64,000 nucleotides of DNA from Saururus chinensis (GCA_035235625.1 CP141140.1:57803152-57867151); one strand, 5' to 3'; positions 30,841 through 43,906 are shown, counted from the stretch's first letter. Numbers and translations are program-made. The notes: a model not told the origin generated them from the letters alone.

Positions 30841-31013
30841 ATCATACGAATGTTGAATAGTACAGCTTCCTCCTGCAAAGAGGTTGTAGCAGCAATGAAG
30901 TTCAAGAGTTCATGGCTGATTTAGCAAATCAATCATGATCTCTCTCTCTTGAACTTCATTGATGCTACAACCTCCTAGAAGCAAGAAGGTACACTATTCA
31001 ACATTCATATGAT
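30841..31013 (+). ncRNA. Long fold-back able to form a pre-miRNA-like or hairpin-siRNA precursor
   Basis: Arm 30841-30908 and arm 30946-31013 (68 nt each) are imperfect reverse complements around a 37-nt loop. The best-paired part next to the loop is aggttgtagcagcaatgaag plus ttcaagag, against ctcttgaacttcattgatgc plus tacaacct, with one mismatch in about 28 bp. A second block (atgttgaatagt) pairs further out, after a stretch with small bulges. It lies after the hAT transposase and before the right end. I do not recognise a known miRNA in it. Confidence 0.45.
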
Positions 31014-31619
31014 GGATGGTATTGTTTGCACTATTTTGTTGGATACCATTATCAAAGGTACCTGTCATCTCAATTCTGATCCAGGCTCAGATAGTTTTGA
31101 ATTTGTTCATGTAGAAGTCTCTTCTCGTGTACTTCAGTGATAAATGATATGGCTGAGATTGACTTGACCAAAATATTTTTTGTAGTTCAGTGTACTTTTA
31201 TTTTGTACTATATCTATATGACAGAATTCTCAAACAAATTATGTTGGTTTGTATAAAGATGAAGATCTAGTAGCTTGTCAAAAATTATGTTGATATATGA
31301 TTATGATAATTATGTGGCATGTCCATTGTCAACTAGTTTTTAGCCGTTAGGCTTGCTTGGTGATGGGCAGGAAGAGTTTTAGGTTTGTTTTTGTTGGTCG
31401 TAAATACGGAGAATGTAGTTTTTTTTAATGAAAATAAATAAATATTATTATATAAAAAGCACGTAGCCCGACCCGCGCCCGAACATTAGGCCGGGCAGGG
31501 CTAGGCTTTTTTTTGCTATTTTTGTTTAGGGCCAGGCTCGAACCTGCCCCTGGCCCGCCAAAGCCCATCCCACTTGGAGCCCAACTAATGCTTGGTAAAA
31601 AACTCATTGCATGCCCCTA

Positions 31620-32018
31620 GTCCATGAGTAATTTTTTCTATTTTCCCCATATTTACATCCCTCTGAATTGGAGCCCTTACAGTGACACCTTTTGTTTTTT
31701 TAAGACAACTAGCATGAGCCTAGAAAAGCCCGCATAGTCAAGTCCCAACCCAACTTGGACGCAAATTAGGCCAACGACCCATGCACAAATCGTCTTCTGC
31801 ATGCATGGCCAACTAGTGCTTGCCTATAATAGTGCGACAACTGACTTGATCAAAATTGAATTGTTATTCGACAATTTTGGGAGACCCATTTCAATCACTG
31901 GCCAATGGCTACGGTCCCAATACCCTGAGCCAAAAGGCTATGTTCCCTCCATCCACTAGCACTGCTACTCCCGTCGCCAAGGTTCATTTGCCACGGGATG
32001 GGTTGGGTAGACTGCCCC
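31620..32018. other. Interval between hAT and LTR B: no gene seen
   Basis: Unassigned sequence. The frame at 31856-32095 runs into the LTR and has no recognisable domain. The DNA on either side of LTR B (before 32019 and after 35426) was contiguous before that insertion. Confidence 0.5.
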
Positions 32019-35000
32019 TATCACACCCCGAGACTGCCCGACCTGAGCCGAACTCGGTCCAAGGGCCGAACCAATGCACGGGGGCGACAGATTGAAATGA
32101 TTGAGAAAAATAGCGAAAGACTTGTGCCCTAACTATGTGCAATCTAGTTTACGGAGTTTACGCACTACTTTGAACAAGAGTAAATAGGTAGAACCAAAAG
32201 AGTTAAACTCTAAATTAAACCATAATCTCAAACCCACATACTAATAATTCATAGCGACATACTTGGCTCCAAAACAAGGTCTCAAAGAAACTAAAGGCAT
32301 AGTATATCATAAATCTAAAACAAAGATCATCTACAAGGTCCTAACAAAAAAACAAGATAAACGAAAAGACATGCAAAACTAAGAGCCTCCACGACTACTC
32401 TCAAGCTCTCTCCGATCTTTCCTCATATAGAAGATCTTGTTCGTCTGCATGTCACGCCACGTAGCTCCAAAACAAAACAAGAAAGTGGAGTGAGTATAAA
32501 AACTCAATAATGGTCTTGAATATAACTATAATAATCAGAAAACGCAACGACATAACAATGTAGCAATTTAGATCTAAGATTAACATGTTATACCACTTTC
32601 TGATCATACATTCATATCACATAAACCTGCATAATAGTGTCTCAATTACATCATTTTTTATCATGCATTCATATGACATAAACCTGCATAATAATATCTC
32701 AATCACACCATTTCTGATCATACATTCATATCACATAAACCTGCATAATAGTGTCTTAATCACACACTTCCTGGTCATACATTCACATCATATAAACCTT
32801 CATAATAGTGTCTTAATCACACCATTTCTGATCATGCATTCATATCACATAAACTTACATAATAGTGTCTCAATCACACCGTTTCTGATCATGTATTCAT
32901 ATCACATAAACCACATTCACCCTACACGACAAACATGTCAAACACATGATACACAACTATGCATAGCATTCGTAATAAACATGCATCAATACAAATGGTG
33001 AATGCCTCCATCAAGGAGTAAACACAAGTATTGTCACACAGGTAAGAAAAGGTCAAGGCCACGAAGGCGAGACATGGTCAAATTTCCACACAGGAAATGA
33101 AAAAGGGTTGGGGTTGTCAATCCCTAAAGCTGCTCGCCTTGGACAATCCTAGCCAAAGATGTCCCATTCTCACACAGAGAATCTAGAACAGGGGTGTTCG
33201 CCCAGGGACATCTCCTGTGGAGGGGAGAACCCGAATTCCCACACAAGGAACCCTAGAACACGTGGTAGCGGGTGCACACGGCACACCACTCTGGATTCTC
33301 AGGGTCCACGTGACACTCATAATAATCTCAAATCCGCAAAACAAGTACATAACTCATCCCCACATAATTTCATTTCACTAGACTCAACCCCGGGAGTATG
33401 CATGTTCCACACAGGAACTTAAATCAAAAACATGTCCTTTTGGACCAACCAAGTTTCGATTGATTCACCAAGCGAATAATCCGGAATGCAATCTCAACCA
33501 TTACATACAATTGATTAATTCCGGTTAAACATCGATAAAACTTCATCCATGAATACTGATCCATGATGCATGATAACATGATACATCCGTGAGCAAGACC
33601 TACGTGGGTTCCAACACATGGAACCTGCTCTCAATCAGTCCCCTCATGCATCATACTCAAGACATAATTAACTACAATTTCATGGTAGATTCCCCATATG
33701 TGTGTGTATTCATGCTTATCTAAGCATATGCCCAATGCTTGACATAAACTCATAAGATAATTTACACATGCTTGAACACATTCAAAACAATGATTTCTAA
33801 CTGAAATCAAAACAAAATCCACCATAAAGCTTAAATTCATTCATGTGAAAATGAACATTCACTCCCACAAATATGATTCTTCCATTCATTAAGCCACAAC
33901 ATGATCACATCCATTACCCATAAACCATCCTCATTATAAGAGAAACATATCTCACTATTTTCCACATAATATCTCTGCTAGAAACATATCCTAATCATAA
34001 GAATTCCAACATTAAAAAATTTAAGGTACTTGAATATCAACTTGCATAATTATCAACATAATATAATGGCACATAACCACACTTAAACACATTCTATACA
34101 CTTCCATCATAAATTCTACACCTCCAGTAGCCTAATTTCATCATAATACACCTCCCATAACCATTAGAATCATCAAATGGTGTAAAATATTGAAATAAGC
34201 ATAAGTTTCAAAAATAGCAAAAATTGTCGTGTAGCCGTTCGATCGCCCTGCAAGGCTGTTCGATCGGCTATACTGGAAATTTGCCAAAACTTTAGTGTTG
34301 CCAATCGATCACCCTGGTAGGCCGTTTGATTGCCAACACAACAGTTTTGACCTTCTTCTTCATTTTGAAAATCAAAACTGAAATACCATGAAAACACCTT
34401 AAAATCTTCATCCATGATACCAAACATTATCAAAAACTCATCAAACCTTCCAGAACACTAATCCAAACCATTCTAAGACAAAACCCTAAGAAATTGAAAT
34501 AAAATATTAGCAGTTACTAAACCCACCATTAGAGCCTAATTTAAGTAAAACCCACTTCAAATAACATCATAAAAATCGAGATTTTTGCTACATAAAGTTG
34601 AGATTGAAGAACCCATTACCTTTCCTTGTTGATTTGGGTTAGAATGAACCTTCAATCTCCTCTAACACCTTCCAAAAATATGATTTTAAGTTAACATACT
34701 ACTAATCTCGATTTGGCTTTGAAAAACCAAAAGTAAACATTAGATCTAGGGTTTTAGAAGCTTAAAAACGAGATTTTGAAGATTAAGGCTTGGAGAAGAG
34801 AGGTAAAACAGTATTTTTATGCTTTCAAAAGGATTGAAATGATGGAGGAAGGCAAGATTAAGAAGAGTTTAAGGAAAAACCTAGAGATTAAGCTAAACTC
34901 ACCTCTAATCGTTTCCTTTCCAGGCCTAATCGGGGATTAGGCTCCAAATCTCCTGGCTAAGCCAATTCCCAAATGGGAAATGGCACAGATCTTTCCTTTT

Positions 35001-35421
35001 ATAGGAAAGGTTGGGCTATACCTAATAGAAATGTGGGCTAGAAATTGAGTTTTTAACTAAAAGTAGGAAATTTAACAATTTAACTCAAAATTAGGTCTAG
35101 AAAAATTTTAAAATTTTTTATAGTGTCTTCTATTGATGTCTGGGGCATTTTGGTCTAAAAACCTTAATTTCCTCGGTGGGACCCACAGGGGGGTCCTGCA
35201 AAACCTTAATTTTTGGAAAATTAGTGATTAGAAAAATCTCAAAAATTTAAAATTAACTAAAAACTACTTAAAACTCATAAATGTAGAGTTAGTTTTACTT
35301 AAAATATTTAGAAACCCTATTTATTTTTGAAAACCACTGAATTTGATTAGAAAATGTTTAAACCACACGATAACTGATAGAGAACATTAAAATAAACCAG
35401 TTTAAAATGAGAGTCCTTATG
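32019..35421 (+). mobile_element. Solo LTR B (3.4 kb), plus orientation
   Basis: Begins tatcacaccccg (TG mutated to TA) and ends gagtccttatg (CA mutated to TG), between perfect 5-bp duplications gcccc at 32014-32018 and 35422-35426. Shared family blocks: gcccgacc.gagccgaac.cggtcc near the start; the catcccattctcacacagagaatct block near 33160; the TTCGATCG palindromes at 34225-34345; ggtgggacccacaggggg near 35178. No internal retrotransposon sequence. Both terminal dinucleotides are mutated, which suggests age. Confidence 0.9.
32590..32920 (+). repeat. Tandem array in LTR B, about 58-bp unit
   Basis: Five to six units with tcacataaacctgcataat, then agtgtctcaatcacaccat and ttctgatcat. It holds the position of the 56-bp arrays of LTRs A, C and D but has a different unit sequence, so the array has turned over independently. 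Confidence 0.88.
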
Positions 35422-35426
35422 GCCCC

Positions 35427-37423
35427 AGCCATCGGTGATCCACATCACCACCTCCTAACTTCCAATGGGTGGCCCACACAAAAAATTTCCACTACTGCTC
35501 CTTTTCTCCATCTAGCGGCAGCTCGTGCTGTTTCCAAGGCCCTACTCCCTGCTTGACCTTCTTCTTGTTTCTCTTGCCTTAGGTGTGATGCACCGCCACT
35601 AAAACTCCCGAAAATGACAGGAAAGGAGGAGACATGCCCTTGCGTGTAACCGGTGGTAACCCACCTGAACTAAAGAAGAGAATGAAATGAAGGGGGTGTC
35701 AAGCCTATGCACCTCCACATCGGCCTGCTTGTGCATGACTATCAGAGTCAGTAAGTATGCAGCCAGTGAGACTAACTGTGGTATGACAAATCTACGCCAT
35801 CTCACAACCCAAAATTATTTTTAAACTAATATAAACTCATGATTTTCATAAATTAAACATAGAATTGCGGGGTATGAAACGTACCTCTCTGCCCTTAGTC
35901 TTTGCGCTTGAACCTGCCTACCTCTATCACCAACCACACTTGTCAAAAAACCCTCTAATGGCTCTTCCTTTAACTCCAGCCAATAGCTCCCCTAAAGAAA
36001 CGCTAGACGGCTTCCTATCATCATAGGGAATGGGTTCCAAATCTCCTAATGATTTGGTCCAAAATATTCCTATTGGGCAGCCTCATTCGACCCTTAAAAT
36101 TAATGGATGAGAAGTCTCCCACCCCTTCTTTCAGCTACCTTGATCCCCATTAACACACTCACTAGACATCTACCATTTATGTATATGTGAGGCGGGCTAA
36201 CGACAGACTCCTCATCCAAAATTAACTTGTAACCTTATTTTACCAGGCTCGCAAAGTGAATTAAATGACCTAATTACATGCCTAATTTAGGTAAACGAGC
36301 CTTGTATACTATCTTCAACTCTCATTGGTCATATCTCTTTGAACATTGATTCACACATTCTTTATAAGATTTAGAAGCTCGTTTTGTCTACTTTTTAGTT
36401 TTAGCCCAAAACTCTATCCATTTAGATAGTTATTCAATTGATGAGGTCAAAGAGTCAAACTAACTAATTTTCATGTGCACAAGTAAAAATTAAGAAATTC
36501 ATTGATATTACAACAACTCTCACAATTCATAAACACATTATAAATCAATGACTCACCTTAACATGAATTTTTTCTTAATTTTATTCAAGGTGATCCAAAG
36601 GTATTTTGCTAATAGGCTTTTTTTTCTCTAAAAAATTCCTTCATTCTCTTCCCAATTCACCATCCTAAGGTCCTTCTATATCAATTTAAGTTGGGTTAGG
36701 TCTTTGAGTAATACTAGGTAATAAACTATTATAATATTATTTTAAATTAGGAAATTGCATCTTTGCCTGATCAATCGCTTCATAGGGAATCAATCGTTCC
36801 ATGTCAATTCACAAACCCTAATATGTCAATTGATCGTTTCCATAGTGTGATACACGATTCATTATTTTGGACTTGACAAATCGAACTGATCGATCCATTT
36901 AACTGGACGATCAATCGTTTAGTCTTCTAGAAAAAATCTTAACTCTTGTTCAAAGGAGATCAATCACTAATTCAAGGATGATCGATCTCTTTTGAACAAC
37001 ATTGCATTTTCCCCCTTTTTGTTCTATCTTTTGCCAATAATTAATTAAGATATTTCCTATGAAAATTCAAAGTATGTGTGTATGCATGTATGTTATTTTT
37101 ACCTTTCTGTCTTTAACATCCAATAAATTGAACAAAGTCTTCAACCATGAAATTGCAAAATACATTTGCTCCTATTTTATAAGTCAATCAATTCCAAACC
37201 TAACACAGCACATCACCAATTTAATCATAATATAAAGACTTAAAAACAGACCTAGAATGAACATAATTTTGATCAATGAAATAAAAACCAATTATAATGC
37301 ATACGCCACATATGTTCTGACATGTCAAACATGGCTGCAGGCTCAAAGGGGGAGACTTAAAAACATTGAAGGGGAGAGAGAGAGAGAGAGAGATGAGCCC
37401 TCAAGCTCAGTGTCCATGACAAT
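35427..37423. other. Region between LTR B and a LINE: no confirmed gene
   Basis: Unassigned. 36765-36965 has repeated short gatcaatcg/cgatcgat-type motifs. A (GA)n microsatellite lies at 37374-37392. Several weak plus-strand frames at 35880-36260 are full of stops. Confidence 0.45.
37374..37392. repeat. (GA)n microsatellite
   Basis: About nine consecutive GA units just before the LINE 3' end. Confidence 0.9.
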
Positions 37424-38960
37424 TTTTTTTTTATCAAGTAGAAGTGGGAGAAGACTCCCTTCAATTAAAGCAAAACAGGAACATAGTCAAAGGTACAAAA
37501 AAAAGTGGAAAATTACAAACTCCATGTTTTGACTATGAAAGGAAACTCAAAAACAATTGTAGAAAGATCTAGATGAGATTTGATGAGATATTAGTTTTGA
37601 CTTGATATTCACACTTGTACCGGAGGAGTCTTTTAAGAGTTAATTCATTTATGAAAATCCTCGCATACCTTTCTCTCCAGATGAAATAAACAACACAATT
37701 CAAGAAGATCTTCAGCAGAAGTCCTAAATCTAGAATAGCATAGTTGAGAAACATAATGTGATCAATCCCTTGGCGAGCTTAATTGCGAGATATGTCCACT
37801 CTAAAGAATTTAAATATGTGATTCATCAGCCATTTGGAATAACATCAATAAAATAAAAGATGTTGGGCTGATTCTAAATTATTCTTGCAAAGAATACATT
37901 TATTGACAATATGGATGCCCCTGGCTTGAATCTTGTATAAAGTGAGTAGACAACTTTGAAACATTAGTCAACAAATAAAAGAGTGGCGAGGTATGTGATA
38001 TTTGAACCACACAAGAGAGGTCCAAAGTAATATAGGAGAATGTTTGGAGATAGACTTATAGATTGATTTAGTAGAAAATTTTCCTAAAAAACTCACCTTC
38101 CATATGACTACATCCATGTCATGATTCAGATTAGGAGTATTCTCATTGAGTAAAAGAAGTTGCTCATTTCTTATATTAACAGACTCACTCCAATGCCAAT
38201 ATTGACTATCAACCACTCACTAGCTCGGAAATAGATGCCATAGGGTGGCTATCCATGTGAATAATAATAAGCTAACCAAAAATATATGAAAGGGTGAAAT
38301 TACCCAGTTAGGGATCCAACCAAAATAGAACAAAATTACCATGATTAATCTTGTAAGAGATAAAAGTAAACATAACACTCCTTAGAGAAATAATGGTTCG
38401 TCAAGGTTAAGAAGCAAAGAGGGGTATCACAATGCTATATGAAAGAATTTTTCAAGAAATATTCATGAACCCACTTGATCCAGAGAGAGTCCTCATTATG
38501 CAAAATATGCTAGAAATGTTTTGTCAAACCAATAGAACGTACACCAATTTTTGATAGATTTTATACCTAAACCACCTTCATTTTCAAGGCGATAGACTTT
38601 GGACCAAGTGATAAGATGGAAACGCCAGCACTCCTCATAGTTACTCCACATAAAATTAGCCATCTAAGATTCTAACTGATGAATAATGCTAAAAGGGGGC
38701 ATAAAATGCAAAAACCAGTAGATCTACATACTAGAAAGGACATATTTTAACAGCTCAAGCCGACCTACATAAGAGAATAAACATTTTTTTCATCCAGCAA
38801 GAGCGGGGAGTGAAATCTGTCCAAAATATGAGAGCTATCAAAGCTTGAAGGCGACTGCAAAAAAAGGGATAAACCCAGGTAATGGACATGAAAGTTACCT
38901 TCTAAAGATTTTGAGAATGAAGACTTTCAGAGAACAGCTGACTGAGAAGAAAACACAACT
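37424..38960 (-). mobile_element. LINE fragment, minus strand, 5'-truncated
   Basis: On the minus strand, reverse-transcriptase tail motifs come first (LSYVGRLELLKYVLSS near 38760, then WFLHFMPPFSIIHQLES, and ENEGGLGIKSI near 38575). The zinc-binding domain follows (DMDVVIWKVSFLGKFSTKSI, then SLVWFKYHIPRHSFIC at 37968-38216). The 3' tail ends in a T-run at about 37424-37433, the poly(A) seen from the plus strand. The tail with agactcccttcaatt is shared with the LINE at 43911. Many stops. The 5' two thirds are missing. Confidence 0.8.
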
Positions 38961-41483
38961 CATGGCAATCTTTCATCTCCCCTCCTGATCGTTCTCTCTA
39001 CCCCCCTTGCATCCCTCCACTCCTTGACGGCGCAATTCCCCATCTGCAACTCCTTGCCTCTCTTTCAAGTGGGCCACCACTGAAGCCGGTAAGCTCTTTT
39101 ATCGGGTGTATTTTAGTTCTTCTTATATGAGGGTTTCGTAGGTTGATTAGGGGCATTAAATATGTGGACAAACACGATTTTTGTCAAAGGGGAAGAATAC
39201 GGTGGAGGTCAGAAAGTCAATTGTCACTAGGCACGAAGTTGGCTGAGCTTGAGGCCGAGCTGGATGTATGTGGATATGTTGCTGATTTTTTTCTCTCTCT
39301 TTTGTTCTTGGAATTGGGTTTGACCGGACATTGTGAATTTACGAGTATGTTGTTCATTTGATGTTGCGAATTTGGCCATGACGCATGGCACGCATTGAGT
39401 GTATGCCAACGGCCGTACGTCTCTTGCTCCAACCGAAGCCAGAGCGAAAAATGAGTGATGATTTCTTCTGTTTCAGACTCCGGAAGCAACCTCTGGTTCT
39501 CAAGTCGCAGGAATTTTGGAAATGGGTGATCCATGTTGGTTGTGACTGCGTAATGCCCTTAATCTCTCTATCTATTTATCCTGTACAAAAAGATTTGCTT
39601 CATTCAATAGTTACCCTGGCATTTAATCTACATGTAGTGAACACACTTTTGCGTAGTTCTTGTTTAGTAGATTAATTTACAACAAATGTACAGGACCTGT
39701 AAGAAAAACCATTGTGTGAGGCAAATCTTTGGTTTCTAAGACTTCAATGGTGGGTATGATCAAGGATGTTTGGGGAGGGAAGGGTACGTTGTGTTCATGA
39801 ATTTGTAGAGCCAGTAACCTTTTAAACTGACTTCCAGTCAGGGTGAATCTTATTCTATAGGTTCACTTATTTATTCTTCATTTTTATCCCCTAATGGTGA
39901 AAAATTAATGGAAAATCCTGCTCTCTTGGTTAATGGAGCTTAAGGAAGGCTTTGGTCTTTTCCGGGTATATATATCTTTTTCCGGGTATATATATCTTGG
40001 AATTTTTAGCATTAGACCATTTAATTTTGTAGTTTATCACATTAAGACATAAACTTGCAACATTATTGAGCGGCGGCTCCTCTAATGTTTTAAAGAATTA
40101 CACATTTACCACTTCTTTTTATCAAAAGACACAAAACTACCACCCAGCATTCATCTTCTTCTTCCTCTTTTCCGTCGTACAGTCTCCACCAAAGCTGCCC
40201 CTCCTCTTTTCCGTCGTACAGTCTCCACTATAGCTGCCCCTCATCTTATTCTTCCTTCTTTCCTTCGTAGAATCTCCACCGTAGCTTCTGTCGTCACCTC
40301 AAACACCGTAGCTTCCACCACCTCAGAAACCATCGCCGCTGCACATGGTGGCCTAGCCATTGTGACTGGCCAAGCCCATACTGCCATGGCCGCCATGATC
40401 ATGACTTGGTCAGATCTAACCATTGTCTGCCATGATTGCGGTCTTGCAAGATCTGGCCATAGCCTCCTTGATCGAAGAAAGTATGGCTTGGCCATGTTAC
40501 TGCCCTGGCAACCATGGCCTCGCCTAAACGTCTGCTCATTGTGCTCCTCACCCAGGCCTTCATCAACGTCGATGACATCTAGCTCCACCCTCTTCAGCAA
40601 GTTTTACTCTTTGTCTCCCTAGATCTTATTGGTCTGTTACTGTGGCCAAGGACAGGTAGAGGCCATAGGGGGTGAGGGGCAAGGAGAGGACCGGTTAGTG
40701 GCATTGAAGGTAAAAGCATGGATTAAGAAACATGGATGGGTTAGCATCGAAGAAGAAGAAGCGAGAGCTTGTGTGAAAACCCGTGTTCTTTCATCCTCGC
40801 CATCTTGTGCCCGTGTAATTGAAATAAAAAAACATCTTGGTTGGGGCAATAAAGAACACATTGATATATGCACGGCAAAAATCCCCCAAAGTGCCTTATT
40901 TCTTATTCTCACATTACAAAATCTTTAAAGTTACTCTTTTATACCCTATAATATTATCGGACTCTTCTTCCTTCTTTGGCTCCGGCGCCGATGGCCGGCA
41001 GCCAGCAGCCACTCCCTCCTCCCTTCTTCTCCAGTATGAACCTGAACTCCGACCACTGAATACTGGCTTGCCTAGCATAAAAGGAGAGCTTGCCTTCTTC
41101 TTAGCCTCCAGACGACACTATTAGAAGCTTGATCCTTCCGCTTGTTACCCGAACCCCCCGGTTGGCTCGGTCTGCTGAGGCAATCGTTTCTTCACTCCTT
41201 AGTCTGCAGCCGAAAGCTGGTCCTCGCGCCTTCAGTTGTGTGGGGTAAATCGTTCACCGTGTCGCGAGCTCCCAACCTCCACTACTCGAGCCGGTTCCCG
41301 CCGCTCATCCTTAAATGACGGTCGGCTAGCCCTTGCCTTTTCCGAATCGGGGAGCTGCGTGCCCGCCAATGGTGATGGAAAATTGAGCTCCTCTCTCGGG
41401 CCTTTGGAGACAGCACTCTGTAGACACTAGTCCTCATAGCCGCTCAAAATGGCGACGGGCTAGCCCTTCTCTTCCATGGCGGG
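38961..41483. other. Unassigned region, GC-rich toward its right side
   Basis: Holds several medium open frames (39143-39361, 39385-39675, 40362-40622, 40629-40928) with no recognised domain. Two short tandem duplications are visible: ttttccgggtatatatatct near 39958-39997, and tcttttccgtcgtacagtct plus ccac near 40166 and 40205. Codon-like composition on 40200-40930 could mark a captured gene fragment, but both strands are open and nothing decides it. Confidence 0.4.
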
Positions 41484-42358
41484 TGTCACGGGCACGAAGC
41501 TTTGCCTAGCTTTCGCACTCGTGATGGCCTGACTACACCGCACTGCCAACAGTTACTCTCTTCCCTTCCCACTCGTATGTGCAAGGGAACACAAGCAAAA
41601 CAACCACAAAGCAACACAACCAACCTGGTGCAAGGGTCTCCGCCCAAGCTATGTAAATCAGTTCGTCGAAATACACAAGTAGGGAGAGGGCAGGGCTGAA
41701 CAACCAGGCTGAGATATCTTTCTTCTCTTCCTCCCTGGTTCACTATACAGGAAAATCAGAGCATTCTCATGCCTTGGCCGCCCCAACCATTCCCTTAAAT
41801 AGACTCAGCCATAGGCTGGCCGTCCTAGTGCGATTAGAAGTACAAAACCCACCCAATACAAGAGTCCTCACCCTATCCAACTCTCAGCCCAAAGCCATTC
41901 CGGGATAGCATAGATAAGGAAGCCTTCGCGAGTCCGTTTTCCGCTAGAAGTCCTTTGCCATGCTGCCACCAAGAGTCATGTCATCCAAGGGAACCAGCCA
42001 ACCAACTCCCATCCGTCCTAGGAGTGTAGCCAGCCTGCTTGTACGAGTCCTGTCCGTCCTAGGAGTCTGCTGCCCGGTCTCCTACTCCAACTAGGAGTGC
42101 AGCCAGCCAGCATAAGCTGAATCCTATCCGCCTTAGGAGTCCTCCCCTAAGTCCAAGCAGCGCCCAGCTTCGCTGCTAGAGTCCCGCCCGCACAAAGACT
42201 CCTACCCAGCCTGCTCCGCAAGGCAAGTAGCTCGTCCAGAACATCACCCGCACTGTCCCAGCATCTGTCCATGCCCAAGGGGCTGCCTAGGCTGTCCGCT
42301 GCCTAGAAAAACTTGGTTGTCTGCTGCCAAGTATGGGGGTAGCCGCCCCCTTTTCACA
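41484..42358 (-). mobile_element. Probable solo LTR of another family, 875 bp, minus orientation
   Basis: Plus-strand ends are tgtcacgggcacgaag and ccccttttcaca, TG...CA in both readings. On the minus strand it would start tgtgaaaaggggg and end gtgcccgtgaca, the same kind of end as the chromovirus LTR at 19568. A TATA-like tctatttaagg lies near 41797 on the minus strand. The 5 bp after it is tccat (42359-42363); tccat also occurs at 41473-41477, six bases before the left end, so the duplication is imperfect. Internally it repeats (c)gtcctaggagt-type motifs. Confidence 0.5.
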
Positions 42359-43159
42359 TCCATCAAGTTAAGGGGCTAACAGCGGGGAAGCTGTGAGGTC
42401 CCACAAATGGAGCTCCTCCCTCCCAAGTTTGGAGAAAGCACTCTGTAGATGTCACCCTCCTCATCACCCAGAACGATGATACGTGAGCCCTTGTCTTTTC
42501 TGGGTCGGGGAAGCTATGCATGCGAAGCCGCCAACGGCGACAACAAATAATCAAATGGAGCTCCTCCGTCCTGTGTTCGGAGAGAGCACTCTGTACTCTG
42601 TAGACGCCGCCCCTCCTCTTCGCTTAGAACAACGATGCGCGAGCTCTTGTCTTTACCAGTTCGGCAAAGCTGCATGGCCGACATCGGGGAGGTTCGTGAC
42701 CGGCATTCCGGCAATGGTTGCAGCGCATTCCTTACAAGTGACAAGGCCGTCATGTGCCGTCTGGTGGAGAACTGCACAAATTGGGGTGGGGAGACCGGGC
42801 CTAGCCCAGCCCGCCCTGACATGGGGCTAGACACAAATATGAAAGAACAGCAAAATTTCATAAGTAAAAATGATGGTTTTAATTGAAAAAATCATGTGAG
42901 ACTGGTACTACGACCAACCTATTTTAGCCTAGTTTTAAACTTTATATTAATAGTTTCCCACTGCATAACAGAGAAAAATAACCCACAAAACGACACAAGA
43001 AGAGAAGGATAAAATGTGACTAAAAATTTTAACACTTCTTTAATGTCACATTTTTTTTACACTTTAACATTTGTCTTAAGGTACTAAACTTATCTCTTGA
43101 AAGTGTTTTGGGGAAGATTTATGCCACTTGATCTTGAGTCTTACAAAATTTATATAAAA
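42359..43159. other. GC-rich flank with repeated 'agcactctgtag' blocks
   Basis: A block with tggagctcctcc... and g.agagcactctgta recurs near 42410-42445 and 42556-42600, and in weaker form before the LTR near 41383-41425. Open frames on both strands (42363-42886) look compositional. From about 42890 the sequence turns AT-rich. No gene recognised. Confidence 0.4.
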
Positions 43160-43906
43160 TTGATTTTTTATCTTTAATTACTTCTCTAATAAATTATGCT
43201 TAATTGCAATATACTTTATTTGGCTATGAAAGATGGGGTCCTTTGCCATTGCAATTGCCACTTTGTTGTCACACATAAGTAAAGTAATAATGTCTTGTTT
43301 TTCTCATACACCTTTTAAAATTCTTTTAAACCATATTGCTTGAGTAGTTACAATTAAGGTGAAAACATGTTTAGCATATGCGAGAAATAATGCAACACTA
43401 TATTGTTTCTTTGATGCCCATAAAAATATACCTGATCCAAGAGAAAGCATATCTAGAAGTGCTCTTCTTATCATCAATGCGTCCAGCCCAATCACTATCA
43501 TAAAATCCAATTAATTTGGCATCAACATTTTTTTCATAGAAAATTCTATAATTAATAGTAACTTTGATGTATCTCAACACTCTTAGCCGCTCCAAAATGA
43601 ATTTGACTTCTCTTAGCTATGAACCTTGCCAATAAGTTAAAAACATATGTGATGTCAAGTCTTTTAGCCCTTAAGTACAATAAGCTTCCAATCATGCTTT
43701 TATAAAGAGTACATTCAACTTCTTTGTCTTCCTTTTTTTTTAAGAATTTTTCATTCACAATTAATGGTGTATTAACTCAATTGCAATCTTTTATTCTTAA
43801 CTTTTCAAGAAGAGTTTTTGTATACTTCTTTTGACAAATATACACATCATCAATATTTTGATTAATTTTTAACCCCAAAAAATAATGCAATAGTCCCAAA
43901 TCACTC
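43160..43906 (-). pseudogene. Ty1/copia pol fragment: end of reverse transcriptase and RNase H
   Basis: On the minus strand the order is MSDLGLLHYFLGLKINQ (about 43911-43860), then SMIGSLLYLRAKRLDITYVF, VLRYIKVTINYRIFY, IGFYDSDWAGRIDDKKSTS, FSWIRYIFMGIKE, TQAIWFKRIL and CDNKVAIAMAKDPIFHSQ. These are the conserved landmarks of copia pol, including the RNase H DSDWAG motif. Several frame changes and stops; no LTRs seen. The upstream half of the same copy is at 48031-48600. Confidence 0.9.

Larger units (their letters stand above)
27181..31619 (+). mobile_element. hAT-superfamily DNA transposon, degenerate
   Basis: The left end tagggctacaaat and the inverted right end tagggg.catgcaat (31608-31619 read on the minus strand) are imperfect terminal repeats of hAT style. 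Both ends are followed inward by gggcc/cccggcc-rich sequence, common in plant hAT elements. The interior encodes a decayed hAT transposase (28630-30645). An 8-bp target duplication was not recognised, so the ends are provisional. Confidence 0.6.

Noticed and set aside
30841..31013. MIR172 precursor
   Set aside because: Only part of the arm resembles miR172; the core positions differ at several sites and the hairpin lies within a hAT element.
39143..40928. Four medium ORFs as a multi-exon gene
   Set aside because: No domain, no consistent splice chain and overlapping open frames on the other strand. Left as unassigned.
41236..42886. GC-rich open frames as host genes
   Set aside because: Frames are open on both strands, carry no recognised domain and overlap LTR-like sequence and repeated blocks.
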